Shown here piece by piece: positions 36,708 through 45,937 of a stretch of DNA of 64,000 bases. Below the pieces are notes generated by a model. The model was not told the origin of the DNA. It saw only the letters and a program-made list of their open reading frames with translations, and searched no databases. The position numbers were made by a program, and so were the translations under genes. Every line of letters begins with the position of its first letter. Position 1 is the first letter of the stretch. The stretch is from JAPOUP01 sp965203605 (GTDB taxonomy: Bacteria; Pseudomonadota; Alphaproteobacteria; Rhodobacterales; Rhodobacteraceae): assembly GCA_965203605.1 (NCBI GenBank), contig OZ241902.1:868001-932000 (forward strand). The letters are read 5' to 3'.

Positions 36708-37174
36708 GGGTATCGACTGCGCTGTTCCTTTGGGTATCCTCGGTATCGTTTGCTCAGGCAACCTGCGATGGCTCAAAAGTTGATGTGAGAGGGGATTGGG
36801 GCTCGGCGAGATTCTCGGTTGAACTGGCGATTACGCCTGAGGAGCGATCACGTGGCCTGATGCGCCGCAGATCACTTCCCGGTAGTGCCGGAATGTTCTT
36901 TGTCTTCGAATCTCCGCGAAATGTGGTCTTTTGGATGAAAGACACCCTGATTCCATTGGATATCATCTTCCTGTCGGCGGAAGGTGTGGTCTTGCGGATC
37001 CATGAGAGCGCAACTCCACTGGACCTGACACCGATCTCTGGAGGTGACGACGTGAAATATGTCCTGGAGATCAATGGTGGTCTCGTGCGGCGACTTGGTA
37101 TCTCGGCAGGATCTGAACTTCGACATCCGCAGATCGAACAGGACATTGCCGCCTGGCCCTGCGCAAATGGCTGA
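36704..37174 (+). CDS. DUF192 family exported protein
   Basis: A 156-residue protein: a signal peptide of about 18 residues, then the DUF192 domain with LAITPEERSRGLMRRRSLPG, GMFFVFESPRNVVFWMKDTL and LDIIFLSAEGVVLRI. Function is unknown for the family. It starts with GTG inside the TGA of the cold-shock gene (GTGA), an arrangement found in many Rhodobacterales, so the two are translationally coupled. Confidence 0.92.
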   Translation: MRVSTALFLWVSSVSFAQATCDGSKVDVRGDWGSARFSVELAITPEERSRGLMRRRSLPGSAGMFFVFESPRNVVFWMKDTLIPLDIIFLSAEGVVLRIHESATPLDLTPISGGDDVKYVLEINGGLVRRLGISAGSELRHPQIEQDIAAWPCANG

Positions 37175-37217
37175 GGGGGCTTTTCAAGAGATTGACCTTA
37201 GGTTAAGATATCCGCGT

Positions 37218-37294
37218 CGGGGCGTGGCGCAGTCTGGTAGCGCACCTGTTTTGGGTACAGGGGGTCGTGAGTTCAAATCTCGCCGCCCCGACCA
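37218..37294 (+). tRNA. tRNA-Pro (anticodon TGG)
   Basis: A 77-base cloverleaf. The acceptor stem CGGGGCG pairs with CGCCCCG, followed by ACCA in the genome. The anticodon stem CCTGT/ACAGG encloses the loop TTTGGGT with anticodon TGG at 37252-37254, and GAGTTCAAATCTC forms the T arm. Confidence 0.97.
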
Positions 37295-38493
37295 ATGAAG
37301 CCCGCGAAACAGGGCATTCGGAAGAGGTGAACAGAAAATACCGCACGAGTGATTCGCCGATGCATCATCACTGTGTCACCGAGGCGAACGAACGTGGCGG
37401 CTCGCGGCCGATCATTGGCGCCGCCGTCCGACCTGTGCAGGCCCACACAGACGGTTTGGCATGGTGGTGCGTCCGGGGATGTCCTGGTTCCGCGTATCGA
37501 AGGGACAGAGCGGCCATGAGCGCAGCGTCGGATTGTTGCAAGCCTACTGGGCAGCAGTCGGTTTTTGATAGACGCGTGAACATCAATTCTGAACGCCACA
37601 GATCAGGTCGGGTTTTCTGTGCGAGGAAATAGGCAAATGCGAAACGTGACAATTACCGACACTGGCTGGAATGGTCGGCCTTGCAGTCGCCGGACTCGCT
37701 TTCCGGGTCGCTCACTGTTCGCGGTCTCGGAGTCCGGGCACTGGTCGCCAGCAGCCAAGCGGTTCCGCCAAGCCAGCCGTTTCGGGGTGCGCGACCAAGA
37801 GTTCAACTCTCGCTGTTTCAGGCATTTCCGAGATGAATTCGCGTGATTGGGGTTCGAGGTGCCATGCAACGTCGCTATGGGATTCTCGAGCGGAGTTGCT
37901 GCGCATGTTAAGGGGTTGGGGGAACTCGGGAAGCGGCTGCGCCAATGGAGGAGTTTCGGATACTGGAAGGTGCCCGCGGACGGCCTCGACGGAGAGCGAA
38001 CTGAGCCGAATCACCTGGCAAGTTGGCGGAGCCAGCATTGGCACTGTGAAGGATGAGCCCAGGCCAGCCGCTTGATTTATGACAGCCGTGGGAAAGGTAT
38101 GGCATGAATGTCAAATTGCAACTTGGTGCCATAAGCCGCTTATGGTCAAACAGATTTCAAACCGGTGATCTGCCTTTCAGATGTGAAGACCTCGGCTGCA
38201 GGAATTCGAGCCTGAACTTTTTCCACTTTTCGGAAGATTTCTGTTGACCCTCCCCATGGAAATACGTCAGGTTGTGTGGGGCCGATGCGGTGGCCACCAG
38301 ATATAGCCGCCGTTGGAAGCCACAGAGGAAAGTGCCGGTGCTTTGCGGACTTCCTCTGAACCATCAGTGACGAAGCCGCCACTTCAAAGCATGGGCCGTC
38401 CTTCGTTGGATGGGCGGAGATTTGATTTGGGCGATCCAGCGCGGGCGCGTAAATTGGAAAGAAGTTTGTAGAAACTTACAGAACGGTACGGAC
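37295..38493. other. Non-coding stretch between tRNA-Pro and nrdJ
   Basis: About 1.2 kb with no recognisable gene on either strand, although it follows a tRNA gene, a frequent integration site. I saw no integrase remnant, no repeat of the tRNA 3' end and no cobalamin riboswitch before nrdJ. Confidence 0.5.
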
Positions 38494-41400
38494 ATGAAAA
38501 TCGGACGCAAATTCACGAAAGCCGGCAAGGATGCATATGCGGGCATCGAGTTCACCACGAGAACATCGGAAATCCGCAATCCTGATGGCACGGTGGTGTT
38601 CAGGAATGACAAGGTGGAAGTTCCGGCAAGCTGGAGTCAGGTGGCATCCGACGTCATTGCCCAGAAATACTTCCGCAAGGCTGGTGTGCCCGATCGGCTC
38701 AGGCGGATTGAGGAAAAGGGGGTGCCCAAGTTCCTATGGCGCTCCGAAGCCGAAGGCGAAGGCACGAAGAGGGTCGGCGAATCGAGTGCCAGGCAGGTGT
38801 TCGACCGCCTGGCGGGAACCTGGGCCTATTGGGGCTGGAAAGGCGGCTATTTCTCATCCCAGAAGGACGCGCAGGCATATTTCGACGAGATGCGGTACAT
38901 GCTCGCGACGCAACGGGCCGCGCCGAATTCGCCGCAGTGGTTCAACACAGGCCTGCATTGGGCTTACGGTATTGATGGGCCGAGCCAGGGCCATCATTAT
39001 GTCGATTACAGGACCGGAAAACTGGTCAAGTCGGGTTCCGCCTATGAGCATCCACAACCACATGCGTGCTTTATCCAGTCATGCGACGATGATCTGGTCA
39101 ACGATGGCGGAATCATGGACCTCTGGGTTCGCGAGGCGCGGCTGTTCAAGTATGGGTCAGGCACCGGAACCAATTTCAGCCGTCTCAGGGGCGAGGGAGA
39201 GGAGCTGTCTGGCGGAGGCAAGTCCAGCGGACTGATGGGTTTCCTCAAGATCGGGGACCGTGCCGCAGGGGCCATCAAATCAGGTGGAACAACGCGGCGG
39301 GCGGCGAAGATGGTCATATGCGACGCCGACCATCCGGACGTCGAGAGCTTCATCAACTGGAAGGTCCGTGAGGAACAGAAAGTGGCCTCTCTGGTCGCCG
39401 GATCGAAGATGCACGAGGCAAGGCTCAACGATATATTCGCCGCGATCAATACTTGGGACGGCAAGCATGAGGATGCGATCGCCCCGAACGCGAATCCATC
39501 GCTGAAGGAGGCGCTTAGGACAGCAAAGGAATGCGCCATTCCCGAGACTTATGTGAAGCGGATACTGGACTACGCTCGACAGGGTTACACCTCGATCGAG
39601 TTTCCCACACACGACACTGACTGGGATTCCGAAGCCTACGGTACCGTCTCGGGGCAGAACTCAAACAATTCCGTCCGGCTCACTGACGCGTTCCTGCGCG
39701 CCGTTGGCGAAGACGCCGACTGGGAACTCATCCGCCGCACTGACGGCAATGTCGCGAAGGTGGTCAAGGCCCGTGACCTATGGGAACAGATCGGCCATGC
39801 CGCCTGGGCCTGCGCCGATCCTGGAATCCAGTATCACGATACCATCAATGCCTGGCATACGTGCCCCGAAGATGGCGAGATTCGCGGTTCGAATCCGTGT
39901 TCTGAATACATGTTCCTCGATGACACGGCATGCAACCTCGCCTCCATGAATCTACTGGCATTCTACAAAGACGGCAGGTTCCTGGCCGACGAGTATATCC
40001 ACGCGACGCGCCTTTGGACTCTCACGTTGGAGATCAGCGTTATGATGGCGCAGTTCCCGTCGCGGGAAATCGCGCAGCGGTCCTTTGACTTCCGCACACT
40101 TGGTCTTGGATACGCGAATATCGGCGGACTGCTGATGACGATGGGTTATGGTTACGACAGTGTCGAGGGACGCGCCCTTTGCGGTGCGCTGACCTCGGTG
40201 ATGACAGGCGTTGCCTATTCAACCAGCGCCGAAATCGCGGGCGAGGTGGGATCGTTTCCAGGCTACGAAAGGAACGCGTCACATATGCTGCGAGTCATTC
40301 GAAATCACCGCAGTGCCGCTTACGGGAGAAGCGATGGTTACGAGGGTCTGGCAGTGGCCCCGGTTCCGTTGGATCATCGCAACTGTCCAGATCCGACATT
40401 GTCGGATCTGGCAAAATCGAGCTGGGACGAGGCTTTGTGTCTCGGCGAGAAGCATGGTTATCGCAACGCGCAGGCGACGGTGATCGCTCCCACCGGTACG
40501 ATTGGGCTGGTGATGGACTGCGATACAACTGGAATCGAGCCTGACTTCGCGCTTGTGAAGTTCAAGAAGCTTGCGGGTGGTGGATATTTCAAGATCATCA
40601 ACCGCTCTGTACCAAAGGCGCTGGAGGGTCTTGGGTATTCCGCCTCCCAGATCGAGGAGATCGTCTCCTACGCCGTTGGTCACGGAACCTTGCGGTCCGC
40701 ACCGGGCATCAACCATAAATCCCTGTCCGATCTGGGGTTTGGCAAGGACGAGTTGGAAAAGGTGGAGGCGGCCTCACCGTCAGCCTTCGATATCCGCTTT
40801 GTCTTCAATCAGTGGACCCTTGGCGAGCCGTTCTGCACGGAAACGCTGGGAATTCCTCCAGAAACGCTGAACGATCGAGGTTTTGACCTCCTTCGGCACC
40901 TTGGGTTCAGTCGCGCCGACATTGAACGTGCCAACGATTTCGTTTGCGGAACCATGACCTTGGAGGGCGCACCACATCTCAGGACCGAACATCTATATGT
41001 GTTTGACTGCGCAAATCCGTGCGGGAAGAGGGGCAAGCGGTACCTTTCCGTCAACAGCCATATCGACATGATGGCGGCTGCGCAGTCGTTTGTATCGGGC
41101 GCGATCTCCAAAACCATCAATCTTCCGAACGACGCGACAGTTGAGGAAGTCAAGGAAGCGTATGAACGCTCTTGGTCCAAAGGCATCAAGGCAAACGCGT
41201 TGTACCGCGACGGCTCAAAGCTCAGCCAGCCACTCGCGGCATCGCTGGTCGAGGATGATGATGAGGCTGCGGAGATTCTCGCCTCGGCGTCGCCTGTGGA
41301 AAAGGCTGCGGTTCTCGCCGAAAAGGTCGTCGAGAAAGTGGTGGTCAAGGAAGTGATCAAGGAGGTTCCGACGCGCGTTCGGGACAAGATGCCAGGTCGT

Positions 41401-42180
41401 CGTCGTGGTTACACCCAGAAAGCGATTGTCGGCGGTCACAAGGTTTATCTGCGGACGGGCGAGTACAACGACGGATCGCTCGGAGAGATATTCATAGATA
41501 TGCACAAGGAGGGTGCCGGATTCCGGGCGATGATGAACAATTTCGCTATCGCGGTCAGTGTGGGGCTTCAGTACGGGGTGCCTCTGGAGGAATTTGTGGA
41601 TGCGTTCACATTTACGCGGTTTGAGCCGGCTGGAATGGTTCAGGGCAACGATTCGATCAAGAGCGCAACTTCAGTGATTGACTACATTTTCCGGGAGTTG
41701 GCGGTGAGTTACCTTGATCGAACTGATCTGGCGCATGTGATGCCGAACGGCCCGACGTTTGATGACCTCGGTCAGGGAGACGATGAAGGAAAGCCCAATC
41801 TTGCCAAACTTTCGGAACGGGCAGGCGCCAGTCAGATGGAAGTTCTCAAGAAGGTGGTGTCTCCCGGATATTTCAGGAACCGGCCCCCTCGCGAGTTCGC
41901 GGTTCTTCAGGGAGGCACAACCGGTCCGACGGCTCAGGAGAGGGCGGTATCATCGTTGCAGACCCGGACGGAAGGCGACCTTGAGACCGAGGAGGACTAT
42001 GGTGCCTATGCGGCCGAAGGAGCTCCATCGGCTGTGGGCAGCGCGGTGCAAGCCAGCGCCACGGCGAGGATGCAGGGATTTGAAGGAGATTCCTGTCGAG
42101 AATGCGGAAACTTCACGCTTGTTCGCAACGGCACGTGCCTGAAGTGCAATACCTGCGGTGCGACGAGTGGCTGTAGCTGA
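38494..42180 (+). CDS. nrdJ: Adenosylcobalamin-dependent ribonucleotide reductase NrdJ
   Basis: A 1228-residue class II ribonucleotide reductase that reduces ribonucleotides to deoxyribonucleotides without oxygen. Seen: SPQWFNTGLHWAYG, the GTGTNFSRLRGEGE specificity region, the active-site NPCSEYMFLDDTACNLASMN, and a C-terminal zinc-ribbon CRECGNFTLVRNGTCLKCNT. A lysine/glutamate/valine-rich stretch (EKVVEKVVVKEVIKEV) near 950-970 is a helical linker. The ATG at 38494 (MKIGRKFTKAGKDAY) matches the normal start; the frame extends 28 codons further without support. This is a large single gene with no neighbours of related function. Confidence 0.97.
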   Translation: MKIGRKFTKAGKDAYAGIEFTTRTSEIRNPDGTVVFRNDKVEVPASWSQVASDVIAQKYFRKAGVPDRLRRIEEKGVPKFLWRSEAEGEGTKRVGESSARQVFDRLAGTWAYWGWKGGYFSSQKDAQAYFDEMRYMLATQRAAPNSPQWFNTGLHWAYGIDGPSQGHHYVDYRTGKLVKSGSAYEHPQPHACFIQSCDDDLVNDGGIMDLWVREARLFKYGSGTGTNFSRLRGEGEELSGGGKSSGLMGFLKIGDRAAGAIKSGGTTRRAAKMVICDADHPDVESFINWKVREEQKVASLVAGSKMHEARLNDIFAAINTWDGKHEDAIAPNANPSLKEALRTAKECAIPETYVKRILDYARQGYTSIEFPTHDTDWDSEAYGTVSGQNSNNSVRLTDAFLRAVGEDADWELIRRTDGNVAKVVKARDLWEQIGHAAWACADPGIQYHDTINAWHTCPEDGEIRGSNPCSEYMFLDDTACNLASMNLLAFYKDGRFLADEYIHATRLWTLTLEISVMMAQFPSREIAQRSFDFRTLGLGYANIGGLLMTMGYGYDSVEGRALCGALTSVMTGVAYSTSAEIAGEVGSFPGYERNASHMLRVIRNHRSAAYGRSDGYEGLAVAPVPLDHRNCPDPTLSDLAKSSWDEALCLGEKHGYRNAQATVIAPTGTIGLVMDCDTTGIEPDFALVKFKKLAGGGYFKIINRSVPKALEGLGYSASQIEEIVSYAVGHGTLRSAPGINHKSLSDLGFGKDELEKVEAASPSAFDIRFVFNQWTLGEPFCTETLGIPPETLNDRGFDLLRHLGFSRADIERANDFVCGTMTLEGAPHLRTEHLYVFDCANPCGKRGKRYLSVNSHIDMMAAAQSFVSGAISKTINLPNDATVEEVKEAYERSWSKGIKANALYRDGSKLSQPLAASLVEDDDEAAEILASASPVEKAAVLAEKVVEKVVVKEVIKEVPTRVRDKMPGRRRGYTQKAIVGGHKVYLRTGEYNDGSLGEIFIDMHKEGAGFRAMMNNFAIAVSVGLQYGVPLEEFVDAFTFTRFEPAGMVQGNDSIKSATSVIDYIFRELAVSYLDRTDLAHVMPNGPTFDDLGQGDDEGKPNLAKLSERAGASQMEVLKKVVSPGYFRNRPPREFAVLQGGTTGPTAQERAVSSLQTRTEGDLETEEDYGAYAAEGAPSAVGSAVQASATARMQGFEGDSCRECGNFTLVRNGTCLKCNTCGATSGCS

Positions 42181-42310
42181 ATATGACCGCGGGGATGTTG
42201 TGGTGCGACGAGTGGCCGGGTTTTCGAGCAGGTGTGTCCTCTTGGTCAATGTCTGGATTTAAGGCGGAAGCCGGGCAGTAGGAAACGAGTGATTTCAATG
42301 CTATGAGACT

Positions 42311-42339
42311 GGGCCTCCTTTGTGGGGCCCAAATTTTTT
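42311..42339 (+). terminator. Rho-independent terminator after nrdJ
   Basis: GGGCCTC and GGGGCCC form a 7-bp stem (one G-T pair) with a 6-base loop, followed by AAATTTTTT. It lies 130 bases past the nrdJ stop on the same strand. Confidence 0.75.
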
Positions 42340-43206
42340 GACTCATGGCGTGAAGGTCGCAGTCATGAATCCTGTCACGCAATTATTTTCGCCATAGATC
42401 CTAAAAATTATATATATAACAATCAGTTAGTCTGTCACATGTCGGGCGTTATTGTTTCCCACATCCCTCGCTGTTACGTCCGCTTCGGGTGGCAAGCTTC
42501 ATCTGTCCGGATATCTTGGCAACAATAGCAGTGTCGGCCACGCCATAGGTCGAACCATCGTTGGGGCGTGTTTTGTTAGCCCTGATTCGATGAAGCGCGT
42601 CACCTCTCCACAATGGAGACAGTTTCACTGGCAAAGGCTTATCCCTTTGACTCCGGCACCGCAAGATGTTGTGCCGGTGTCCTGACGGCCAGCCCACCGG
42701 ATTCCGGCGGGATCCGGGGCACCATCGCCACGCGACGGTCCGTCCGTAGCCGGAAGGATGGGGATTCGGGGGGTATCGGGAGGCCGCGCCGCGGGCGAGG
42801 CGGAGTCCGGGCGCGGGTACGCGGACGTCAGGCGCCAGCCGTGCATAAGTAAAGGCGACGTAGAGCAAGTGACATTCCGTGGTGTGGGTCGCCTCAGGGT
42901 CTGCATCTTCTGCCATGCTTTCGATTCACTCTTGCAATGAGAAGACTTCATTGTCGCAGGCTGTGACTGCAACAGCCCGGAATTCTGACCACTTGGCCAA
43001 GTGGACGGTGCTGGCCGCCACCTTGTCGACCTCGGCGTCGATATTGCAACTCGTTTCGGCATAGGAAGCGCTGGCCTCATCAAGGGCCGTTCGCGCACGC
43101 CGAAGCCTCACGCCTGATCGAACGTAAAGACACCAGCCATGTCGCCGCATGCGAAAACCGCTGCTGGATGCTGGAGCACGGATGTCAAGCGTCAAGGTTA
43201 CGTCCT
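42340..43206. other. Eroded DNA containing an isolated IS end
   Basis: 42634-42682 (GGCTTATCCCTTTG, then GCAAGATGTTGTGCC) matches the end segment at 33192-33239, so an IS1595-type element was once here. To its right up to about 42850 the DNA is GC-rich like the other copy, but no transposase frame is readable. 42850-43206 holds nothing I recognise. Confidence 0.5.
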
Positions 43207-43599
43207 TTAGATACCAAAGCCCGCACTATCGTCTGCCGTACTTACGATTTCAGGTTGGAAATCCAGGCCTCGGGAATCCTGCCCTTTTTCGATTAGGAAG
43301 GCGCGGAAGGACGGAATCGGGCAGGAATGTATGTCATCCGTCTCCTGCAACGCTCCGCGATGGATCAGGTGATCGAGAAAACCACGCGCGGTCATACCTT
43401 CGGGAAGGGACCACCTGCGAGACCGGGTGTCCACATGGGCATCGATCACATCCAGAATATCTCCCCGTCCCATATGTGGCCGATCCAGGTTCGACATGAT
43501 AGCATGGACCAGGCCGACGGATTCCCGCATCACACCGGACATCCGGTTCCGGTAGGCTTGAATCCGGTAGGCCGTTTCCCTTTCCAGCACGATTTTCAC
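43207..43599 (-). CDS. Hypothetical protein or fragment
   Basis: A 130-codon frame with balanced composition: ETAYRIQAYRNRMSGVMRES, RGDILDVIDAHVDTRSRRWS, RGFLDHLIHRGALQETDD and CPIPSFRAFLIEKG. The region around CPIPS looks like the C-terminal end of some AAA-type ATP-binding proteins, but I am not sure. It points away from the broken abiE genes and its 5' end lies exactly where the antitoxin gene is cut, so it may be a fragment brought in by a rearrangement. Confidence 0.35.
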   Translation of the reverse strand: MKIVLERETAYRIQAYRNRMSGVMRESVGLVHAIMSNLDRPHMGRGDILDVIDAHVDTRSRRWSLPEGMTARGFLDHLIHRGALQETDDIHSCPIPSFRAFLIEKGQDSRGLDFQPEIVSTADDSAGFGI

Positions 43600-43616
43600 G
43601 TCTACATCGGATAGAC

Positions 43617-43922
43617 GCCCACCGGCCTCATCATGTGGGAGGACTCGGACACGCAGCGACGGTCATCGCCGACCTCGCCGAACGGATTGATCCCGAGCGA
43701 CTGGTCGCGGCAGCCCGAACCGCACCTATACCGTGGGCGCAACGTTTGGGCTATTTGCTGGATCTGGCGGGGGAGGCGGACAAGGCGGAGTTCCTCAAGC
43801 GCTACGTTCAGGAGGAGGCGCGGGATATCGCGCCGCTCATCCCCGCAATGCCGCGTGAGGGTGCGGTGCGAGACGCTGGCTGGAAACTGGACGTCAATGC
43901 AGATGTGGAGATTGAGGCATGA
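43617..43922 (+). pseudogene. AbiEi-type antitoxin, 3' fragment
   Basis: The last 100 codons of an AbiEi antitoxin of the type IV AbiE system: GGLGHAATVIADLAERIDPE, then APIPWAQRLGYLLDLAGEAD and KAEFLKRYVQEEA, ending WKLDVNADVEIEA. The N-terminal winged-helix DNA-binding domain is missing; upstream of about 43615 the frame loses similarity. No good start codon is present in the remaining part, so it is probably not expressed as a working antitoxin. It overlaps the toxin gene by four bases, as in intact systems. Confidence 0.7.
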
Positions 43923-44685
43923 TCCCGCACGATTACATCACGGAGTGGCGTGCGCATTGGGTCGAGGATTTCCAGGTTGAGCAGGATCTGGTCATCAGCC
44001 GTGCACTGGTGGAGATATACGCCCATCCACATTTGCGCGAGAGTCTTGCCTTCCGCGGCCGCACCGCCCTCTACAAGCTGCATATCGACCCGCCTGCCCG
44101 CTATTCGGAGGACATTGATCTGGTGCAAATCCGCGCCGAGCCCATTGGTACGACTCTCGATGCCTTGCGCACCGTTCCCGATCCTTGGCTCGGCAGGCCG
44201 CGATGGAAGCAGAACGAGGGACGGGTCACACTGAACTACCGATTCCAATTGAGGACGTTCCGCCCCAACGGCTGAGGTTGAAGATCGAGATCAATTCAAG
44301 GGAGCACTTCACCCTGTTCGGGCTTGAGGAAAAGTCGTTCGCGGTCTCGTCGCGATGGTTCAATGATAGCGCGAAGGTCACCACCTATGACTTCGATGAA
44401 CTGATCGGCACCAAGCTGCGAGCATTATATCAGCGACGTAAAGGCCGTGATCTCTTCGATCTGGCTGTGGCGTTGAAGCAGGCAGCCTTCGACCCTGACC
44501 GTGCCGTCGAGGCGTTTTTCCAATACATGGCGCAGGAAGCCGGCCAGGTCAACTGCACATTGTTCGAGCGCAATCTCGCGGCAAAGCTCAAGATGCCACT
44601 GTTCGCGGCCGACATCGGCCCACTGCTGGCCGCCGGGTATCGTTGGGACATTCAAGAAGCGGCCAAGGACGTCTACTCAAAATGA
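43919..44685 (+). pseudogene. AbiEii-type toxin (nucleotidyltransferase), frameshifted
   Basis: The first part, from the ATG at 43919, reads like AbiEii/AbiGii: RESLAFRGRTALYKLHIDPP then RYSEDIDLVQI, the nucleotidyltransferase motif with G-T and D-x-D. At about 44250 the similarity leaves this frame and continues one frame on (EDVPPQRLRLKIEINSREHF, TTYDFDELIGTKLRALYQRR and KGRDLFDLAVAL) to 44685. One deleted base after ...NYRFQ would explain it. The toxin is thus inactive unless frameshifting occurs. AbiE toxins block growth of phage-infected cells by transferring nucleotides to tRNA or other targets. Confidence 0.75.
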
Positions 44686-45159
44686 TCGGGCGTCTACCCG
44701 GCGGTTCATGGAAAGGTGGATAGATGATCGCACCCTTATGCCAAGAGGGCGCAGAAGGGCCATAAGGAGAGGTTTCCGCGCTGTGGGTGGTCCAGTTTCG
44801 GCAGTTTCTGTGCTGCCCGGGTTCCAACCTGAAGTGCAACGCCACAGAATTCACTCGGGGATGAAGTCCGGAACCGGCCCCTTTTCAGGTTTCGCCAAGG
44901 CGACGTCTGGAATCCGCCCCGTTGCGGAAATGGCCGGTGTTGCACTTCGGACTGGAAGTGGGGAGGATGTTTCGTCTAATAGCAGGAATGGGCCGACTTC
45001 TGCCGGATCACCAAACCGAAATGCCCAGTACATGTATACACCGTCCCCCTCCAATGTCGGTTTTGAAATAGTGGAAGTCCCTAGAGATCGAATGAACATC
45101 GTCGATCAATTGGATTGCATGGGCTGAGGGTCTTGGTCACGCAAGACATGTCCGAAGCC
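44686..45159. other. Non-coding stretch between abiEii and ilvN
   Basis: About 470 bp without a recognisable gene or RNA. No U-tract terminator is visible for ilvN, which ends at 45160 on the opposite strand. Confidence 0.5.
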
Positions 45160-45723
45160 CTACTCAGCTCCGCGGCTCAATGCGGCCGCACCAGTCCGTG
45201 CGATCTCGACCAGACCAAGTGGGCGTATCAGCTCGGCAAAGGCATCTATCTTTTCGCTATTGCCGGTCAGCTCGAATACGAAACTCTTCAACGTCGAATC
45301 AACAACATTGGCACGGAATATCTCCGCAAGACGCAGGGCTTCAATCCGGTCATTCCCGGTTCCGGTCACCTTGAATAGGGCTAGTTCGCGTTCAACCGAC
45401 ATTCCTTCCACGGTCAGATCGTGTACTTCATGAACCGGCACGATCCGACCGAGTTGCGAGATGATCTGGTCAATCACACTCGGTGTTCCAATGGTAACGA
45501 TCGTGATTCGGCTGAGATGCCCCTCGTGGTCCGTCTCAGCCACTGTCAGTGACTCGATATTGTAGCCACGTCCCGAGAACAGCCCGATCACCCGTGCGAG
45601 AACTCCGGCCTCGTTATCCACCACGATCGCCAGCGTGTGCCGCTCAAGCCCCTCACTGTGAGGATCCCTCAGGTCATACGCGGATTTTTTGGAAGTGCCC
45701 TTCTTGATCTTTAAAGGCGACAT
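45160..45723 (-). CDS. ilvN: Acetolactate synthase small (regulatory) subunit IlvN
   Basis: A 187-residue regulatory subunit of acetolactate synthase. An N-terminal ACT domain is seen: RHTLAIVVDNEAGVLARVIG, FSGRGYNIESLTVAETDHEG, then the second half with RELALFKVTGTGNDRIEALR. It confers valine feedback and raises activity of IlvB. It follows ilvB by 214 bases on the same strand and is probably in the same transcript. Confidence 0.96.
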   Translation of the reverse strand: MSPLKIKKGTSKKSAYDLRDPHSEGLERHTLAIVVDNEAGVLARVIGLFSGRGYNIESLTVAETDHEGHLSRITIVTIGTPSVIDQIISQLGRIVPVHEVHDLTVEGMSVERELALFKVTGTGNDRIEALRLAEIFRANVVDSTLKSFVFELTGNSEKIDAFAELIRPLGLVEIARTGAAALSRGAE

Positions 45724-45937
45724 TGTCGATTCATCCTGAATTTGGGGAAGATCTGTGTTGTCAGTTAGCTCGCAATATATGGGGTGCCACGGCTACGGCA
45801 AGCGGCAAGATCGCGGATATGTGCCAGCCGTGAGACGCCGCAATTCAATCGCCATCTTCCGATCATGCAAAACATTTGTCAGCCAACCATCAAAAGGTTC
45901 GGGGATTCCGCCTGCAATGAACAGTCTCAGGCGTCAA

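Noticed and set aside
38050..38493. Cobalamin riboswitch upstream of nrdJ
   Set aside because: Expected for some B12-dependent reductases, but I see no B12 box or the associated stem sequences.
37295..38493. Integrated element next to tRNA-Pro
   Set aside because: No integrase remnant and no repeat of the tRNA 3' end was found.
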